Source: a bacterium (GTDB lineage Bacteria > Electryoneota > RPQS01). Taken from it: a stretch of DNA of 64,000 nucleotides. Position 1 is the first letter of the stretch, and each line of letters opens with the position of its first letter. The position numbers and the translations under genes were made by a program. The notes beneath the pieces were generated by a model. That model was not told the DNA's origin. It did not search any database and was given only the letters and a program-made list of their open reading frames with translations. The stretch is taken from contig DASXUQ010000008.1 of NCBI GenBank assembly GCA_036504735.1, positions 293,447 through 357,446 on the forward strand, given 5' to 3'. Of this stretch, positions 27,688-35,918 are shown in pieces.

Positions 27688-27738
27688 GGTTGGGGGGCGG
27701 TGAGGGGAGTTGGAGCAGCAATTGCACCAAGAGACGGT

Positions 27739-27966
27739 ATGCTAAGTTTGATTATTTCAACCGTCGTCTTCTTTGCGGCCAGCTTTCTGCTGCACCGCTA
27801 TCTCGAAGACTGGGGACTGGACAAAGGCCGGGCACGCACCCTGCTGGTGATCGCGCTGGCGTCGCTCCTCTCCTATGGAGCCTCCTCCGCCGTAGGCCAC
27901 TTCACCGGCAAACCGGACCTCATCGACAGCGCCCTCAAGCTTCAAACCTCCGGGTTGGAAAAATAG
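27739..27966 (+). CDS. Small two-helix membrane protein, function unknown
   Basis: The ATG at 27739 gives 75 residues: a hydrophobic N-terminus (LSLIISTVVFFAASFLL), a charged loop (RYLEDWGLDKGRAR), a second helix (TLLVIALASLLSYGASSAV) and a short polar tail. I do not recognise a family. The longer open frame upstream is encoded by the dispersed repeat and was discarded. Its stop codon TAG lies inside an AAATAGGAAAG repeat element. A GGGCACGACGTGTCGTGCCC palindrome begins five bases after the stop and may end the transcript. Confidence 0.5.
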   Translation: MLSLIISTVVFFAASFLLHRYLEDWGLDKGRARTLLVIALASLLSYGASSAVGHFTGKPDLIDSALKLQTSGLEK

Positions 27967-28023
27967 GAAAGGGCACGACGTGTCGTGCCCCACTTGCAGA
28001 TTCAGATCGCCCTGCTTACACCC

Positions 28024-28167
28024 CTACGAGTCCTCGATGGGGGTTTCGCGTTTGGGGTGCTTGGGTTTGCGCTTGTAAAGGTCTTCCGGGGGGATGACCT
28101 TGGGCGGCTTGGGCGGAAGAGGGATGCGCTTTTTGGGAGGGCGCAGCGGAGTGCGAGGGGGGCTCAT
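28024..28167 (-). CDS. 47-residue Pro/Lys-rich small protein at the end of the tsa operon
   Basis: A short frame starts at an ATG overlapping the DUF72 stop by four bases (ATGA). It encodes 47 residues: MSPPRTPLRPPKKRIPLPPK and then PKVIPPEDLYKRKPKHPKRE. Fourteen prolines and eleven lysines or arginines make it strongly basic and disordered. The coupling overlap continues the pattern of the three genes before it, which supports translation. A nucleic-acid or ribosome-binding role would fit the charge but is only inference. Chance reading of a GC-rich end is the alternative. Confidence 0.5.
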   Translation of the reverse strand: MSPPRTPLRPPKKRIPLPPKPPKVIPPEDLYKRKPKHPKRETPIEDS

Positions 28168-28970
28168 GTGCCTTGGACCTTGGCCTTCTGGCCTTTGAGG
28201 AGTTCGCTAAAGGCCCTGACGTCCGAAGGCGCATGGCCGGAAAAATGATTGTTGAAGAAGGCATAGATGGGCAGCTTCTGCTTGAGCCAGAGCTTGGCAC
28301 AGGCGGCCCAGAAGACGAGATTCTTCTGCATGTCCTTCTGCGTGTGATCGAACACGGTCAGTGCCTTCTGGTCACCGAGAAACCGCAGATAGACGAACGT
28401 GCCCGTGACGCGAGTCTCGCGCGGCATCCAGGGGTGATCGACCAGGCACATGGTGAGTTTGCGCGCGGCCAGCTCGTCGGGCAGCCGGGTTTTCAGCCAG
28501 GCACGGTTGCGGATCTCCACGGCAAAGCGGAAACTGGTGTCGCGCGGCAGAGTATCGAGAAACTTCAAGAGGTCGTTGATGCGTTCGGGCTTGAAGCCAT
28601 AGGGGAACTGAAAGAGAACCGGGCCGAGATGTTCGCCGAGCAGTTCCACCACAGAGAGAAATTCGCTCATCTCCGCCTCGCAGTTGATGAGCGATTTTTC
28701 ATGGGTAATCACCTGTGGGACTTTGAGCGCGAACTCGAATCCGGGAGGCGCGACCTCGGCCCAGCGTTCGACGCGGGAGCGGGGCGGAATGGCGTAGAAG
28801 GTACTGTCCACTTCCACCGCGCCGAACTGAGAAATATAGTATTCCAGCCACTGGCCGGAGGAGGTTTTGGGCGGGTAGAAGTTTCCCTGCCAGTCGTCGT
28901 AGCTCCAGCCACTCGTGCCGGCATGCAGCAGCGAGTTGGCGTGCTTGTTAGACGGGAAAATCGAGTCCAT
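28164..28970 (-). CDS. DUF72 (YecE-family) protein
   Basis: With the start at 28970 (MDSIFPSNKHANS) the protein has 268 residues. The DUF72 TIM-barrel marks are present: HAGTSGWSYDDWQGNFYP near the start, FGAVEVDSTFYAIP, FALKVPQVITH, FQFPYGFKPE and the final YAFFNNHFSGHAP. The family is widespread and its biochemical role is still unclear. It overlaps the tsaB end by 23 bases and its stop couples to the 47-residue gene, so it belongs to the tRNA-modification operon. Confidence 0.85.
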   Translation of the reverse strand: MDSIFPSNKHANSLLHAGTSGWSYDDWQGNFYPPKTSSGQWLEYYISQFGAVEVDSTFYAIPPRSRVERWAEVAPPGFEFALKVPQVITHEKSLINCEAEMSEFLSVVELLGEHLGPVLFQFPYGFKPERINDLLKFLDTLPRDTSFRFAVEIRNRAWLKTRLPDELAARKLTMCLVDHPWMPRETRVTGTFVYLRFLGDQKALTVFDHTQKDMQKNLVFWAACAKLWLKQKLPIYAFFNNHFSGHAPSDVRAFSELLKGQKAKVQGT

Positions 28971-29592
28971 ACGTCGGCACCAAGGTTCCAATCTCCGGAG
29001 GCGTTTTTTCGAGCCACTCCTCGCGGGCCAGCCGCGCCAATCGCAGGGTGTGCGGCCGGTGCATGTCATTGTCCGCGGGAAGATACCCGTTCAATTGCCT
29101 GCGCTGAGAGTCGCTGAGCAGGGCGACTCCCGGCCCGACCAGCACCATATCGGCGGTCAAATGGGAGAGCAGATCATCATAGGCGACGATCTGCGACTGG
29201 TCTTGCGTGGTCTCGAGAGCCTGACCTGTGAAGCGCGCGAAATGAGCATGCCCGCGGCGCGCAGGAGAGATGACGGCGACGGCATCCCAGCGGCCTAAGA
29301 GATTCAGGGCCACGACTTCCAGCGACGAGACCGGCCAGATGGGAATTTCGAGCCCGCGCGCCAGTCCTTTGGCAAAGGCGAGACTGACCCGCAAGCCGGT
29401 GAAGGATCCGGGGCCAATGCCGATGGCAATGGCCTTCAGGCGGCTGGGCGTGATGCTCATGTCGCGGAGCATGGTGGTGACTTCATCGGCGAATTTGGCG
29501 CGGTCGGAGAAGGTGTTCTCCATCACCAACTGGTCATGATGCACGAGGCCGATGACGGACGGATTGGCGGAGCTTTCGAGACAGAGAATCAT
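28948..29592 (-). CDS. tsaB: tRNA threonylcarbamoyladenosine biosynthesis protein TsaB
   Basis: The 214-residue protein has the ASKHA-fold start MILCLESSANPSVIGL and the signature AIAIGIGPGSFTGLRVSLAFAKGLA (about residues 55-79, cited in part), typical of TsaB. TsaB is the dimeric scaffold that activates TsaD in making t6A at position 37 of ANN-decoding tRNAs. Its start overlaps the tsaE stop by four bases and its end overlaps DUF72. TsaD is not in the window. Confidence 0.92.
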   Translation of the reverse strand: MILCLESSANPSVIGLVHHDQLVMENTFSDRAKFADEVTTMLRDMSITPSRLKAIAIGIGPGSFTGLRVSLAFAKGLARGLEIPIWPVSSLEVVALNLLGRWDAVAVISPARRGHAHFARFTGQALETTQDQSQIVAYDDLLSHLTADMVLVGPGVALLSDSQRRQLNGYLPADNDMHRPHTLRLARLAREEWLEKTPPEIGTLVPTYGLDFPV

Positions 29593-30017
29593 GGTGCGCC
29601 CCGCTTGACGGCAATCCGCCGCTCGCTGCTGTTGGCGATGGTTTCGATTTCAATCCAGAGTGCGTCGGGCGGCAGCAGGTCGCGCACGCGTTCGGCCCAT
29701 TCGATCACAAAGACTCCATTGCGGTCAAAGTACTCATCGAAGCCCATAGCTTCAAAGGTGGCCGCGCCCTCGATGCGGTAGAGGTCGGCATGAAAGAAGG
29801 GCAGTTTGCCCTTGTATTCGAGCACATAGTTGAAGCTGGGACTGATGACGGCATCACTGACGCCGAGCCCCTTGCCGATGCCCTTGGCAATCACCGTTTT
29901 GCCCGCGCCCAAATCGCCGAAGAGCGCGATGACCGTGCCGGGTGTGAGCGAGGCGGCGAAGGCCTCGGCCCAATGCTCGGTTTCGGCGGGGGAGTGGGTG
30001 GTGATGATGTCTGACAT
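29589..30017 (-). CDS. tsaE: tRNA threonylcarbamoyladenosine biosynthesis ATPase TsaE
   Basis: The ATG at 30017 (MSDIITTHSPAET) gives 142 residues, the usual size. The P-loop GDLGAGKT lies near residues 34-41, followed by SPSFNYVLEYKG, HADLYRIEG and the Walker B-like VFVIEWAERV. TsaE drives the TsaBDE cycle that makes t6A. The frame extending upstream crosses a palindromic repeat and was excluded. It heads an operon tsaE-tsaB-DUF72-small protein in which each gene overlaps the next. Confidence 0.92.
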   Translation of the reverse strand: MSDIITTHSPAETEHWAEAFAASLTPGTVIALFGDLGAGKTVIAKGIGKGLGVSDAVISPSFNYVLEYKGKLPFFHADLYRIEGAATFEAMGFDEYFDRNGVFVIEWAERVRDLLPPDALWIEIETIANSSERRIAVKRGAP

Positions 30018-30045
30018 TGGTTGCAGGATATTTCTTTGTGTTACA

Positions 30046-30430
30046 CGGGCGGGTCTTAGACCCGCCCCTCCGAATGACACGGCATGCCTTTCGAAAGCCC
30101 TTCAGTCGCGGGCACGACATGTCGTGCCCCTACGGCGGAGTCTGATCCTCATTTAGATTGTGGCGGCAGACCCGTATCCCCCGGCCCCCGCCTTCGTCGA
30201 GGTCCGGGACCTTTCCCCACCCCCCTTTTTATTCCCCCCACTAAAGTAGGGGGAAAAGAGGGAAAGGGGAGCAGAGCAGAACCCCCTTCTGCTTCCCCCT
30301 TTTTGCAAAGGGGGAAGGGCAGAGACAAGGGGCTAAAGCCCCTTGCCCTCCCGGCATGTGGGGAACGGCAGAGCCGAATCTTCAGAACGATAGCGCGCCG
30401 AAGGCGACGCGGGTGAAGGGGTCACCCCTT
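30046..30430. repeat. Repeat-filled spacer between tsaE and porX
   Basis: It contains the palindromes GGGCGGGTCTTAGACCCGCCC (30049-30069 region) and GGGCACGACATGTCGTGCCC (30109-30128). The shuffled modules CAGACCCGTATCCCCC, CCGCCTTCGTCGAGGTC, a CCCCACTAAAGTAGGGG hairpin and CCCCCTTCTGCTTCCCCC-AAAGGGGG (30277-30322) follow. At the end AAGGGGTCACCCCTT (30416-30430) overlaps the porX stop codon. No gene is credible here. Confidence 0.75.
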
Positions 30431-31984
30431 CCCTTCCATGATGACGACGGGAAGGATCATTTCCTCTAAGGAGCAGCCGCCGTGGAGGAAGCTGTCTTTG
30501 TAGAGGGCGAGGTACTTGTGGTAGTTGGTCGGGTAGACGAAGTAGTAGTTCTCTTTGGCAATGATGTAGCCGATATTGAGGCCGCGCTTGGGGAGGCGGA
30601 AACGCTCGGGGCGCGGGACTTCGATGGCTTGACGGGAATCGACTTTCAAGTTACGACCGTGCTTGAAGCGCAGGTTGGTGGAGGCTTCGCGGTCGGAGAC
30701 GACTTTGGCGCCCTTGGTGGAGCGGATGGAGCCGTGATCGGAGGTGACAATGACCGTCCATTTCTGGCGGGCGAAGGCCTGCAGAATCTGGCGGAGGCTG
30801 GAATGCTCGAACCAGGCACGGACGACGCTGCGGTAGCCGGCTTCATGGGGCAGCATTTCACGGATGACGTCACTCTGAGAGCGGCTGTGGCCGAGCATAT
30901 CCACGAAGTTGAAGACCATCGAGACGAGGCGGTTGTTGAAGTATTGCGGCACCTTTTTGGCGGTGGCGTTGGCTTCTTCGGGGTCGAGGATCTTCACATA
31001 TTTGGGCTCAGGCTCGACGGTGAGGCCGAGGCGCTGCAACTGTTTGTCCAGAAGCTGGCGTTCGAAGCGGTTGCAGGAGAGTTCGTCATCATCGCTCTTC
31101 TTCCAGAGGTCGGGATAGATCTCCTCGATCTCGCCGGGGTAAAGGCCCGAGAACAGCGCATTGCGGCTGTAGGGAGTGGCGGACGGAAGAATGGAGAAAT
31201 GGAAATCGCGCGTGATGCGGAAGTTGTCATAGAGCAGCGGCTCCATAGCCATCCACTGGTCGGCGCGCAGGCAATCGATGACAAGGAAGAGCACATTTTC
31301 CCCGGCGGCGAGGCGGGGCATGACCCACTTCTGGACGACGTCAACGGACATGGGTGGGCCTTCATTGCGGCCCCAGGCCCAGTCCTCATAGTGTTCTTCG
31401 ACGAATTTGCCGAATTCGATATTGCATTCTTCGCGCTGGCCTTCGAGGGAGTGCTTGAGGCCTTCATCGGGCAGGCGGTCCAGTTCGATTTCCCAGCCGC
31501 AGAGACTGGCGTGGATGTCGGCCCACTCGCGCCACGTCGGACCTTCCATCAGCTTGAGGGAGATTTGACGGAACTCGGTGAGGTAATCGCGGGTGGCGAT
31601 CTTCTGTTCGATGGCGTTGCGCTCGAGAACCTTTTTCAGCGCGACGAGGATCTGCGTGGGGTTGACAGGCTTTGTCAGGTAATCGGTGATCTTGCCGCCG
31701 AGGGCCGAATCCATCAGGGCCTCTTCTTCCGACTTGGTGATCATGATCACGGGCAGATCGGGACGCTTATCCTTGATGGCGGCGGCGGTCTCGATGCCGT
31801 CCATTCCGGGCATGTGTTCATCCATGAGCACCGCATCGAACGGTTCGGTGATGACGCGGTTGATGGCGTCCTCGCCGTTGGTCACGCCGGTGACGTCATA
31901 GCCGTATTGTCCGAGGAACAATACGTGAGCTTCGAGGAGATCGATCTCGTCGTCTGCCCAAAGAATTCGCTTGTTATCTGGCAT
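30422..31984 (-). CDS. porX: PorX-type response regulator with PglZ domain
   Basis: The 520-residue protein starts with a receiver domain: DD at 11-12, phospho-acceptor Asp55 in LMDEHMPG, Thr83 and Lys105 in YLTKPVNP. A helical linker leads to a PglZ/alkaline phosphatase-like domain with LFLVIDCLRADQW (Asp237), SATPYSRNALFSG (Thr270) and VTSDHGSIR. This order and length match PorX, which with PorY/SigP controls T9SS gene expression and hydrolyses oligonucleotide or cyclic oligonucleotide substrates. It fits the T9SS sorting tail on the protein at 19030. The stop TGA is embedded in a GGGGTGACCCC palindrome. Confidence 0.92.
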   Translation of the reverse strand: MPDNKRILWADDEIDLLEAHVLFLGQYGYDVTGVTNGEDAINRVITEPFDAVLMDEHMPGMDGIETAAAIKDKRPDLPVIMITKSEEEALMDSALGGKITDYLTKPVNPTQILVALKKVLERNAIEQKIATRDYLTEFRQISLKLMEGPTWREWADIHASLCGWEIELDRLPDEGLKHSLEGQREECNIEFGKFVEEHYEDWAWGRNEGPPMSVDVVQKWVMPRLAAGENVLFLVIDCLRADQWMAMEPLLYDNFRITRDFHFSILPSATPYSRNALFSGLYPGEIEEIYPDLWKKSDDDELSCNRFERQLLDKQLQRLGLTVEPEPKYVKILDPEEANATAKKVPQYFNNRLVSMVFNFVDMLGHSRSQSDVIREMLPHEAGYRSVVRAWFEHSSLRQILQAFARQKWTVIVTSDHGSIRSTKGAKVVSDREASTNLRFKHGRNLKVDSRQAIEVPRPERFRLPKRGLNIGYIIAKENYYFVYPTNYHKYLALYKDSFLHGGCSLEEMILPVVIMEGKG

Positions 31985-32126
31985 GATGTCCTTTAGAAGC
32001 TATTTCGAAAAAATTAGAAATCAAAAATCAAAAATGAAAAAGTGGAAAATGAAGACGGGCGGGTTGCGGGGTGGCCTATGATTATCGCGTAGCCCTTATC
32101 TCCGGACCTTTTCTCATTATTGCCTC

Positions 32127-32623
32127 GCAGACCTCTATCCCCTACGGCCTTAGTTCGTTACCCCCATCTAACTTCCCCCACCCCCTTCCCGGCCTTCCCC
32201 CACTGAAGTAGGGGAAGGGGACCCGTGCAGAACCCCCTTCTGATTCCCCCTTTTCCAAAGGGGGAAGGGCAGATGGAAGACGCACGGCCGTGCGTGGCTA
32301 TGGTGCGGGGTGCTTTCTTTTTGGGCAAGGTGCAGATCTGTATCCCCTGGCCCGCGCCTTCGTCGAGGTCCAAGGACTTCTCCCACGCCCTTAGCTCATG
32401 GTTCTTGTTAGGCGGACCTCTATCCCCCTGCCTTGTTCGTTACCCCCATCTAACTTCCCCCACACTGTGGGGGAAGGACTTGAGCCTGCTGTGGGTGTAG
32501 GAACAGAACCCCCTTCTGATTCCCCCTTTTGCAAAGGGGGAAGGGCAGATGGAAGACGCACGGCCGTGCGTGGCTATGGTGCGGGGTGCTTTCTTTTTGG
32601 GGAAGGTGCTGATCTCTATCCCC
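32127..32623. repeat. Mosaic repeats with a 120-bp direct repeat
   Basis: The gene-free stretch 31985-32678 carries two nearly identical 120-base units, 32228-32347 and 32504-32623. Each runs from CAGAACCCCCTTCTGATTCC through an AAAGGGGG stem, a GACGCACGGCCGTGCGT palindrome and GGTGCGGGGTGCTTTC to TATCCCC. Between and before them are GCAGACCTCTATCCCC modules (32127, 32410 variants) and a CTTCCCCCACTGAAGTAGGG hairpin (32194-32219). Confidence 0.8.
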
Positions 32624-32678
32624 AGCCTTCCCCCAGCGGGGCAGGCCCAAGTCAAAAATAGGCCTGCAGCCGCGACGG

Positions 32679-33524
32679 TTAGCGCGTGCGGTGCGTCTGC
32701 GACGCGATGATGTAATCTATTACGGCCTTGTAAACCTTCATCAGCTCGGGATCGGTGTCTCGCAATGCCCGCAGATGCTTCTGAATGGTGGCCTTGTCGC
32801 CGCGGACGGCGGGGCCGGTTTGGGCGGCGGCGGGGCCTAAGGCGGCGACCTGAGAAAGGGTTTCCCGCGCAATGGGCAGCACGGCTTGCAGGGCGCGGGC
32901 CTCGGGGACGCCGGTTCTTTTCAGAACATCTACCGCCATGTGCAGGTCGGCGGCGACAAAACCGCAGGCCAGGACGGCGGACAGGTGGTAGAGCACCCGG
33001 TCCTCTCCGGAAACCTTGAGCGGTTTCCCGCCCAGCAGGCGGGTCAGCTTGTTGGCGGCGAGGATGCCTTTGCGGTTGCCGTCGGTGCCGAAGGTCACGC
33101 CGGCGAGGGTGACGGTTTGGGCGCGGCGGGGAAAGGTCTGGTACGGATGCCAGGCGGCAATTCCCGCGCCGAGCGACGCCAGCGGCTGCAAGACCTCGGC
33201 TCCGATGGAGCCTGCGGTGTGCAAAACGGCAAGCTTGGGCCACGGCAAGGGCAGGCGGGCCAACTCTTCAGCCAAAAGGGCGAGTTGGCCCTCCTTGACG
33301 GCAAGGATAATAACTCCGTGTTCTTGCTGAAGTTGTTTGGTCTTCCTCAGATGCCTAACTTTTAACGCTTTAGAGAGCCTTTGCTCTCCCGCACGCCCTC
33401 TGCTTACAAGGGTTAGCTGACGGCAGCCTGCCGCGCAGAGGGCCCGGGACAGGCCGGAGCCTACCGCGCCGAGTCCGATGATGGTGATTGGCCCGGTGGC
33501 CATGGAAGTTGCATACAGCGGCAT
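32679..33524 (-). CDS. Rossmann-like/DUF2520 oxidoreductase
   Basis: The 281 residues begin with an NAD(P)-binding strand-turn (ITIIGLGAVGSGLSRALCAAG, about 13-33, in part) and continue with a C-terminal helical DUF2520 domain (HLSAVLACGFVAADLHMAVDVL near 187-208, in part). This pairing defines a family of predicted oxidoreductases related to F420- and NADP-dependent enzymes of the ketopantoate reductase type. Substrate unknown. An internal ATG seven codons in (33503) is an alternative start; neither has a clear ribosome binding site. Confidence 0.8.
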   Translation of the reverse strand: MPLYATSMATGPITIIGLGAVGSGLSRALCAAGCRQLTLVSRGRAGEQRLSKALKVRHLRKTKQLQQEHGVIILAVKEGQLALLAEELARLPLPWPKLAVLHTAGSIGAEVLQPLASLGAGIAAWHPYQTFPRRAQTVTLAGVTFGTDGNRKGILAANKLTRLLGGKPLKVSGEDRVLYHLSAVLACGFVAADLHMAVDVLKRTGVPEARALQAVLPIARETLSQVAALGPAAAQTGPAVRGDKATIQKHLRALRDTDPELMKVYKAVIDYIIASQTHRTR

Positions 33525-33643
33525 ATTGCAAAGTTACAATGAACGGTTCGCAAATGCAAGCAATTTGTTATGTTTGAAGGGCATTTGAGAGGCGGTTTCC
33601 TTGACAATCCCCGGAGGAATCGTTACTTTTAAGGATTAATTTG

Positions 33644-33786
33644 GCAGGGCTAAGCCCTGCACCTGTATCCGCCTGCGGCGGGGGGACAACGCGGGAATAC
33701 CGCGTGGTCCCACTCCCTGTATCACCCTTAAATCCTTCCCCCACAGCCTGTCCTGAACACCGTGAAGGATGGGGGAAGTTAGATGG
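33644..33786. repeat. Palindromic repeat unit in a gene-free spacer
   Basis: Spacer 33525-33862 holds GCAGGGCTAAGCCCTGC (33644-33660), then CGCCTGCGGCGGGGGGACAA and CGCGGGAATACCGCG. The same order is seen after rmlB (54025-54115). A CTTCCCCC...GGGGGAAG pair (33735-33779) follows. Confidence 0.7.
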
Positions 33787-33862
33787 GGGTGGGAAAGGCA
33801 GCCCGAATTAGTCGCTTCATCAGATCTGCCTCTTGATTTTCGATGCATCAAAGGAGTTTGCA

Positions 33863-34237
33863 ATGGCATTAGGACGAGTGTTAGAGCTTTCGTGCCGGCT
33901 GAATGTATATATCCGCCAGCCGGGCGGGCATGTGAAGGCGATGAGCGCGGACGGCTGGGGCTTCAGCCAGATCACGGGCCGCAAGTGCCTCGTCGCGCGG
34001 GACGGCCATTCGATGGTGGTGCATGTGATCGGCCACGTAGTGCGCCGCGGCATGGTGACCCCCGAGGAACTCGCACTGTTGAACCGCGTCAAGGTCGTTG
34101 AAGAGAGCATCACCTCCTCCGGCCGCAGCGAATGGGATTTCTTCATCGAGGAAGTGGATGATGAAACGGCGTCGCGGGTGCTGCGGGGGCCGATCATTGA
34201 ACCGAGTTCGGTTGTGGGCGGGGGGGTTAGGCTCTAA
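33863..34237 (+). CDS. Hypothetical protein, 124 residues
   Basis: The ATG at 33863 has an AAGGAG site six bases ahead, which decides the start. The protein (MALGRVLELSCRLNVYIRQP, then a WDFFIEEVDDETASRVLRGP segment) has no membrane helix or signal peptide and looks like a mixed alpha/beta cytosolic domain. I do not recognise a family. It precedes a four-helix bundle gene by 28 bases, and that gene's start lies in the A-rich periodic spacer following this stop, so the two may form a unit. Confidence 0.6.
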   Translation: MALGRVLELSCRLNVYIRQPGGHVKAMSADGWGFSQITGRKCLVARDGHSMVVHVIGHVVRRGMVTPEELALLNRVKVVEESITSSGRSEWDFFIEEVDDETASRVLRGPIIEPSSVVGGGVRL

Positions 34238-34265
34238 ATCGTAAACCAAAAATAAAAAACGAAAA

Positions 34266-34664
34266 ATGGCAGAGCCGGACGATCAACTCCATAGCATGGT
34301 GGACGATCCCCCCAAAGCCAAACGGGACTTGTCTGCACGTACGCGTGCGTTTGCCCTGAGGATCATTCGTCTGTACCAAGCGGTCCCCCAGAGCGGGTTA
34401 GGGCGAGTAATCGGCATGCAGTTATTGAGATCTGGAACATCTGTCGGCGCTCATGTAGCGGAATCCAGCCATGCCAAATCTCGCGCAGACTTCACCAACA
34501 AAATAGACGGTGCCATGCAGGAACTTGCAGAGACCGTGTACTGGATGCATTTGTTGGCGGATTCGGATACGGTCAAGCCCGAAAAATTAACCGCATTGCA
34601 GGCCGAGTCCCGCGAGCTAATGGCAATCTTTGTTTCGATGGTCAAAAAGACCCGTGCGGTTTAG
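34266..34664 (+). CDS. Four-helix bundle protein, second paralog
   Basis: The 132 residues match the protein at 8472-8837 through most of their length: LLRSGTSVGAHVAES, ADFTNKIDGAMQELAET and the ending SRELMAIFVSMVKK. It belongs to the S23/IVS-type bundle family of unknown function. The start codon lies in the A-rich periodic spacer (CGAAAAATGG). It sits just ahead of rmlA. Confidence 0.78.
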   Translation: MAEPDDQLHSMVDDPPKAKRDLSARTRAFALRIIRLYQAVPQSGLGRVIGMQLLRSGTSVGAHVAESSHAKSRADFTNKIDGAMQELAETVYWMHLLADSDTVKPEKLTALQAESRELMAIFVSMVKKTRAV

Positions 34665-34736
34665 CGGGTTCTTCTTTTTGATTTCTAATTTCTGGTTTTT
34701 TGACTTTTTTGCTTCACCAACAACTATGCGGGACTC

Positions 34737-35480
34737 ATGAAAGGTGTTATCCTCGCGGGTGGTCTTGGCACCCGACTGTTGCCCTTGACCAAGATTACCA
34801 ACAAGCACTTGCTGGCGATTTACAATCAGCCGATGATTTATTACCCGATCCAGACACTGGTGCGGGCGGGGATCGATGAGATCGTGCTGGTGACCGGCGG
34901 CCATTATGCCGGAGATTTTCTGAATCTGCTGGGCAACGGCAAGGACTTCGGTCTGCGCTATATCAACTATGCCTATCAGGAAGGCGAAGGCGGCATTGCC
35001 GACGCGCTGCGCCTGGCGCGCGTGTTTACGGGGAAGGATAAGGTGGCGGTGATTCTCGGCGACAATATTCTCGAGAAGGATATCACGGCCCACGTGCAGA
35101 AGTTCAATCAGCAGGAAGGGGCGAAGATTCTGCTGAAGGAAGTGCCGGATCCCGAGCGGTTCGGTGTGGCGGAAGTGGATTCCACGGGCCGCGTGGTGAG
35201 CATTGTGGAGAAGCCCAAGAAGCCGAAGTCGAACCTGGCGGTGATCGGAGTCTACCTGTATGACGCACAGGTGTGGGACATTATCACCACCCTGCGGCCT
35301 TCCGAGCGCGGCGAACTGGAAATCACCGACGTGAATAATGCGTACCTGCGGATGGGCAAGCTGACCGCCGATGTGATCGACGGCTGGTGGACGGACGCGG
35401 GAACGTTCCCGTCGCTCTACCGCGCGTCGCGACTGGTGGCGGAAAAGGTGGATCCGAAGCTGAAGGACCACTGGTTTTAG
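34737..35480 (+). CDS. rmlA: Glucose-1-phosphate thymidylyltransferase (short RmlA type)
   Basis: The 247-residue enzyme opens with the nucleotidyltransferase loop MKGVILAGGLGTRLLPLT and has the metal-site segment AVILGDNILEKD near 105-116, EKPKKPKSNLAVIGVYLYD and the terminal WWTDAGTFPSLYRAS. It makes dTDP-glucose, the first step to dTDP-L-rhamnose. It is shorter than the classic 290-residue RmlA, lacking the C-terminal allosteric part. The other three pathway genes occur downstream on the same strand at 44908 (D), 48707 (C) and 53024 (B), separated by unrelated genes. Confidence 0.9.
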   Translation: MKGVILAGGLGTRLLPLTKITNKHLLAIYNQPMIYYPIQTLVRAGIDEIVLVTGGHYAGDFLNLLGNGKDFGLRYINYAYQEGEGGIADALRLARVFTGKDKVAVILGDNILEKDITAHVQKFNQQEGAKILLKEVPDPERFGVAEVDSTGRVVSIVEKPKKPKSNLAVIGVYLYDAQVWDIITTLRPSERGELEITDVNNAYLRMGKLTADVIDGWWTDAGTFPSLYRASRLVAEKVDPKLKDHWF

Positions 35481-35482
35481 AA

Positions 35483-35690
35483 TGAGGGATGAAGGCGGAC
35501 GGTGAGACTTGAGACCAGAGACTTGAGACTTGAATTTGGGTCTTTCGCTTTGTTGGTTTGCAGGCCGTAACCCCTTCCGATTGTGTCCGCAGACTTCTAT
35601 CCCCCGGCCTCGCCTTCGGCGGGGTCGAAGAACTTTTCTTGCCCCCTTGTATTTTTCCGACTAATGTAGGGGAAAAGAGGGAAAAAGGGG
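35483..35690. repeat. Periodic and mosaic repeats after rmlA
   Basis: Directly after the rmlA stop come GGGATGAAGGCGG and a GAGACTTGAGACCAGAGACTT array (35503-35535). They are followed by the modules GCAGACTTCTATCCCCC (35589-35605), CGCCTTCGGCGGGGTCGAAG and a TCCGACTAATGTAGGGG hairpin relic (35655-35675). Confidence 0.7.
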
Positions 35691-35717
35691 AATTAAGATT
35701 AAATCGGAATTTGTGGG

Positions 35718-35918
35718 ATGCACATGAAAGTGCGCGATGTCATCAAGCTCATCGAATCCGACGGCTGGTATCTGGTGGCGACACGTGGAGATCACCGCCA
35801 GTACAAGCATTCGAGAAAGCCCGGCCGTGTGACGGTGGCTGGCCGGTTGAGTTTTGACCTTGCGCCGGGAACATTCAACAGCATCTTGAAACAGGCTAAG
35901 CTAAAGGGCTCCCGATGA
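35718..35918 (+). CDS. hicA: HicA-family mRNA interferase toxin
   Basis: The 66-residue protein has the dsRBD-like HicA fold: VRDVIKLIESDGWYLVATRG, the catalytic His in GDHRQYKHS (about residue 27) and the end FNSILKQAKLK. HicA cleaves mRNA and is neutralised by HicB, whose start overlaps its stop by four bases. A second ATG at 35724 could also serve as start. The pair lies between rmlA and rmlD as an inserted module. Confidence 0.9.
   Translation: MHMKVRDVIKLIESDGWYLVATRGDHRQYKHSRKPGRVTVAGRLSFDLAPGTFNSILKQAKLKGSR

Noticed and set aside
27607..27738. Arg-rich N-terminal extension MNRAATKMKAC of the small membrane protein
   Set aside because: It is encoded by the 86-bp dispersed repeat, and the same peptide appears wherever the repeat occurs.
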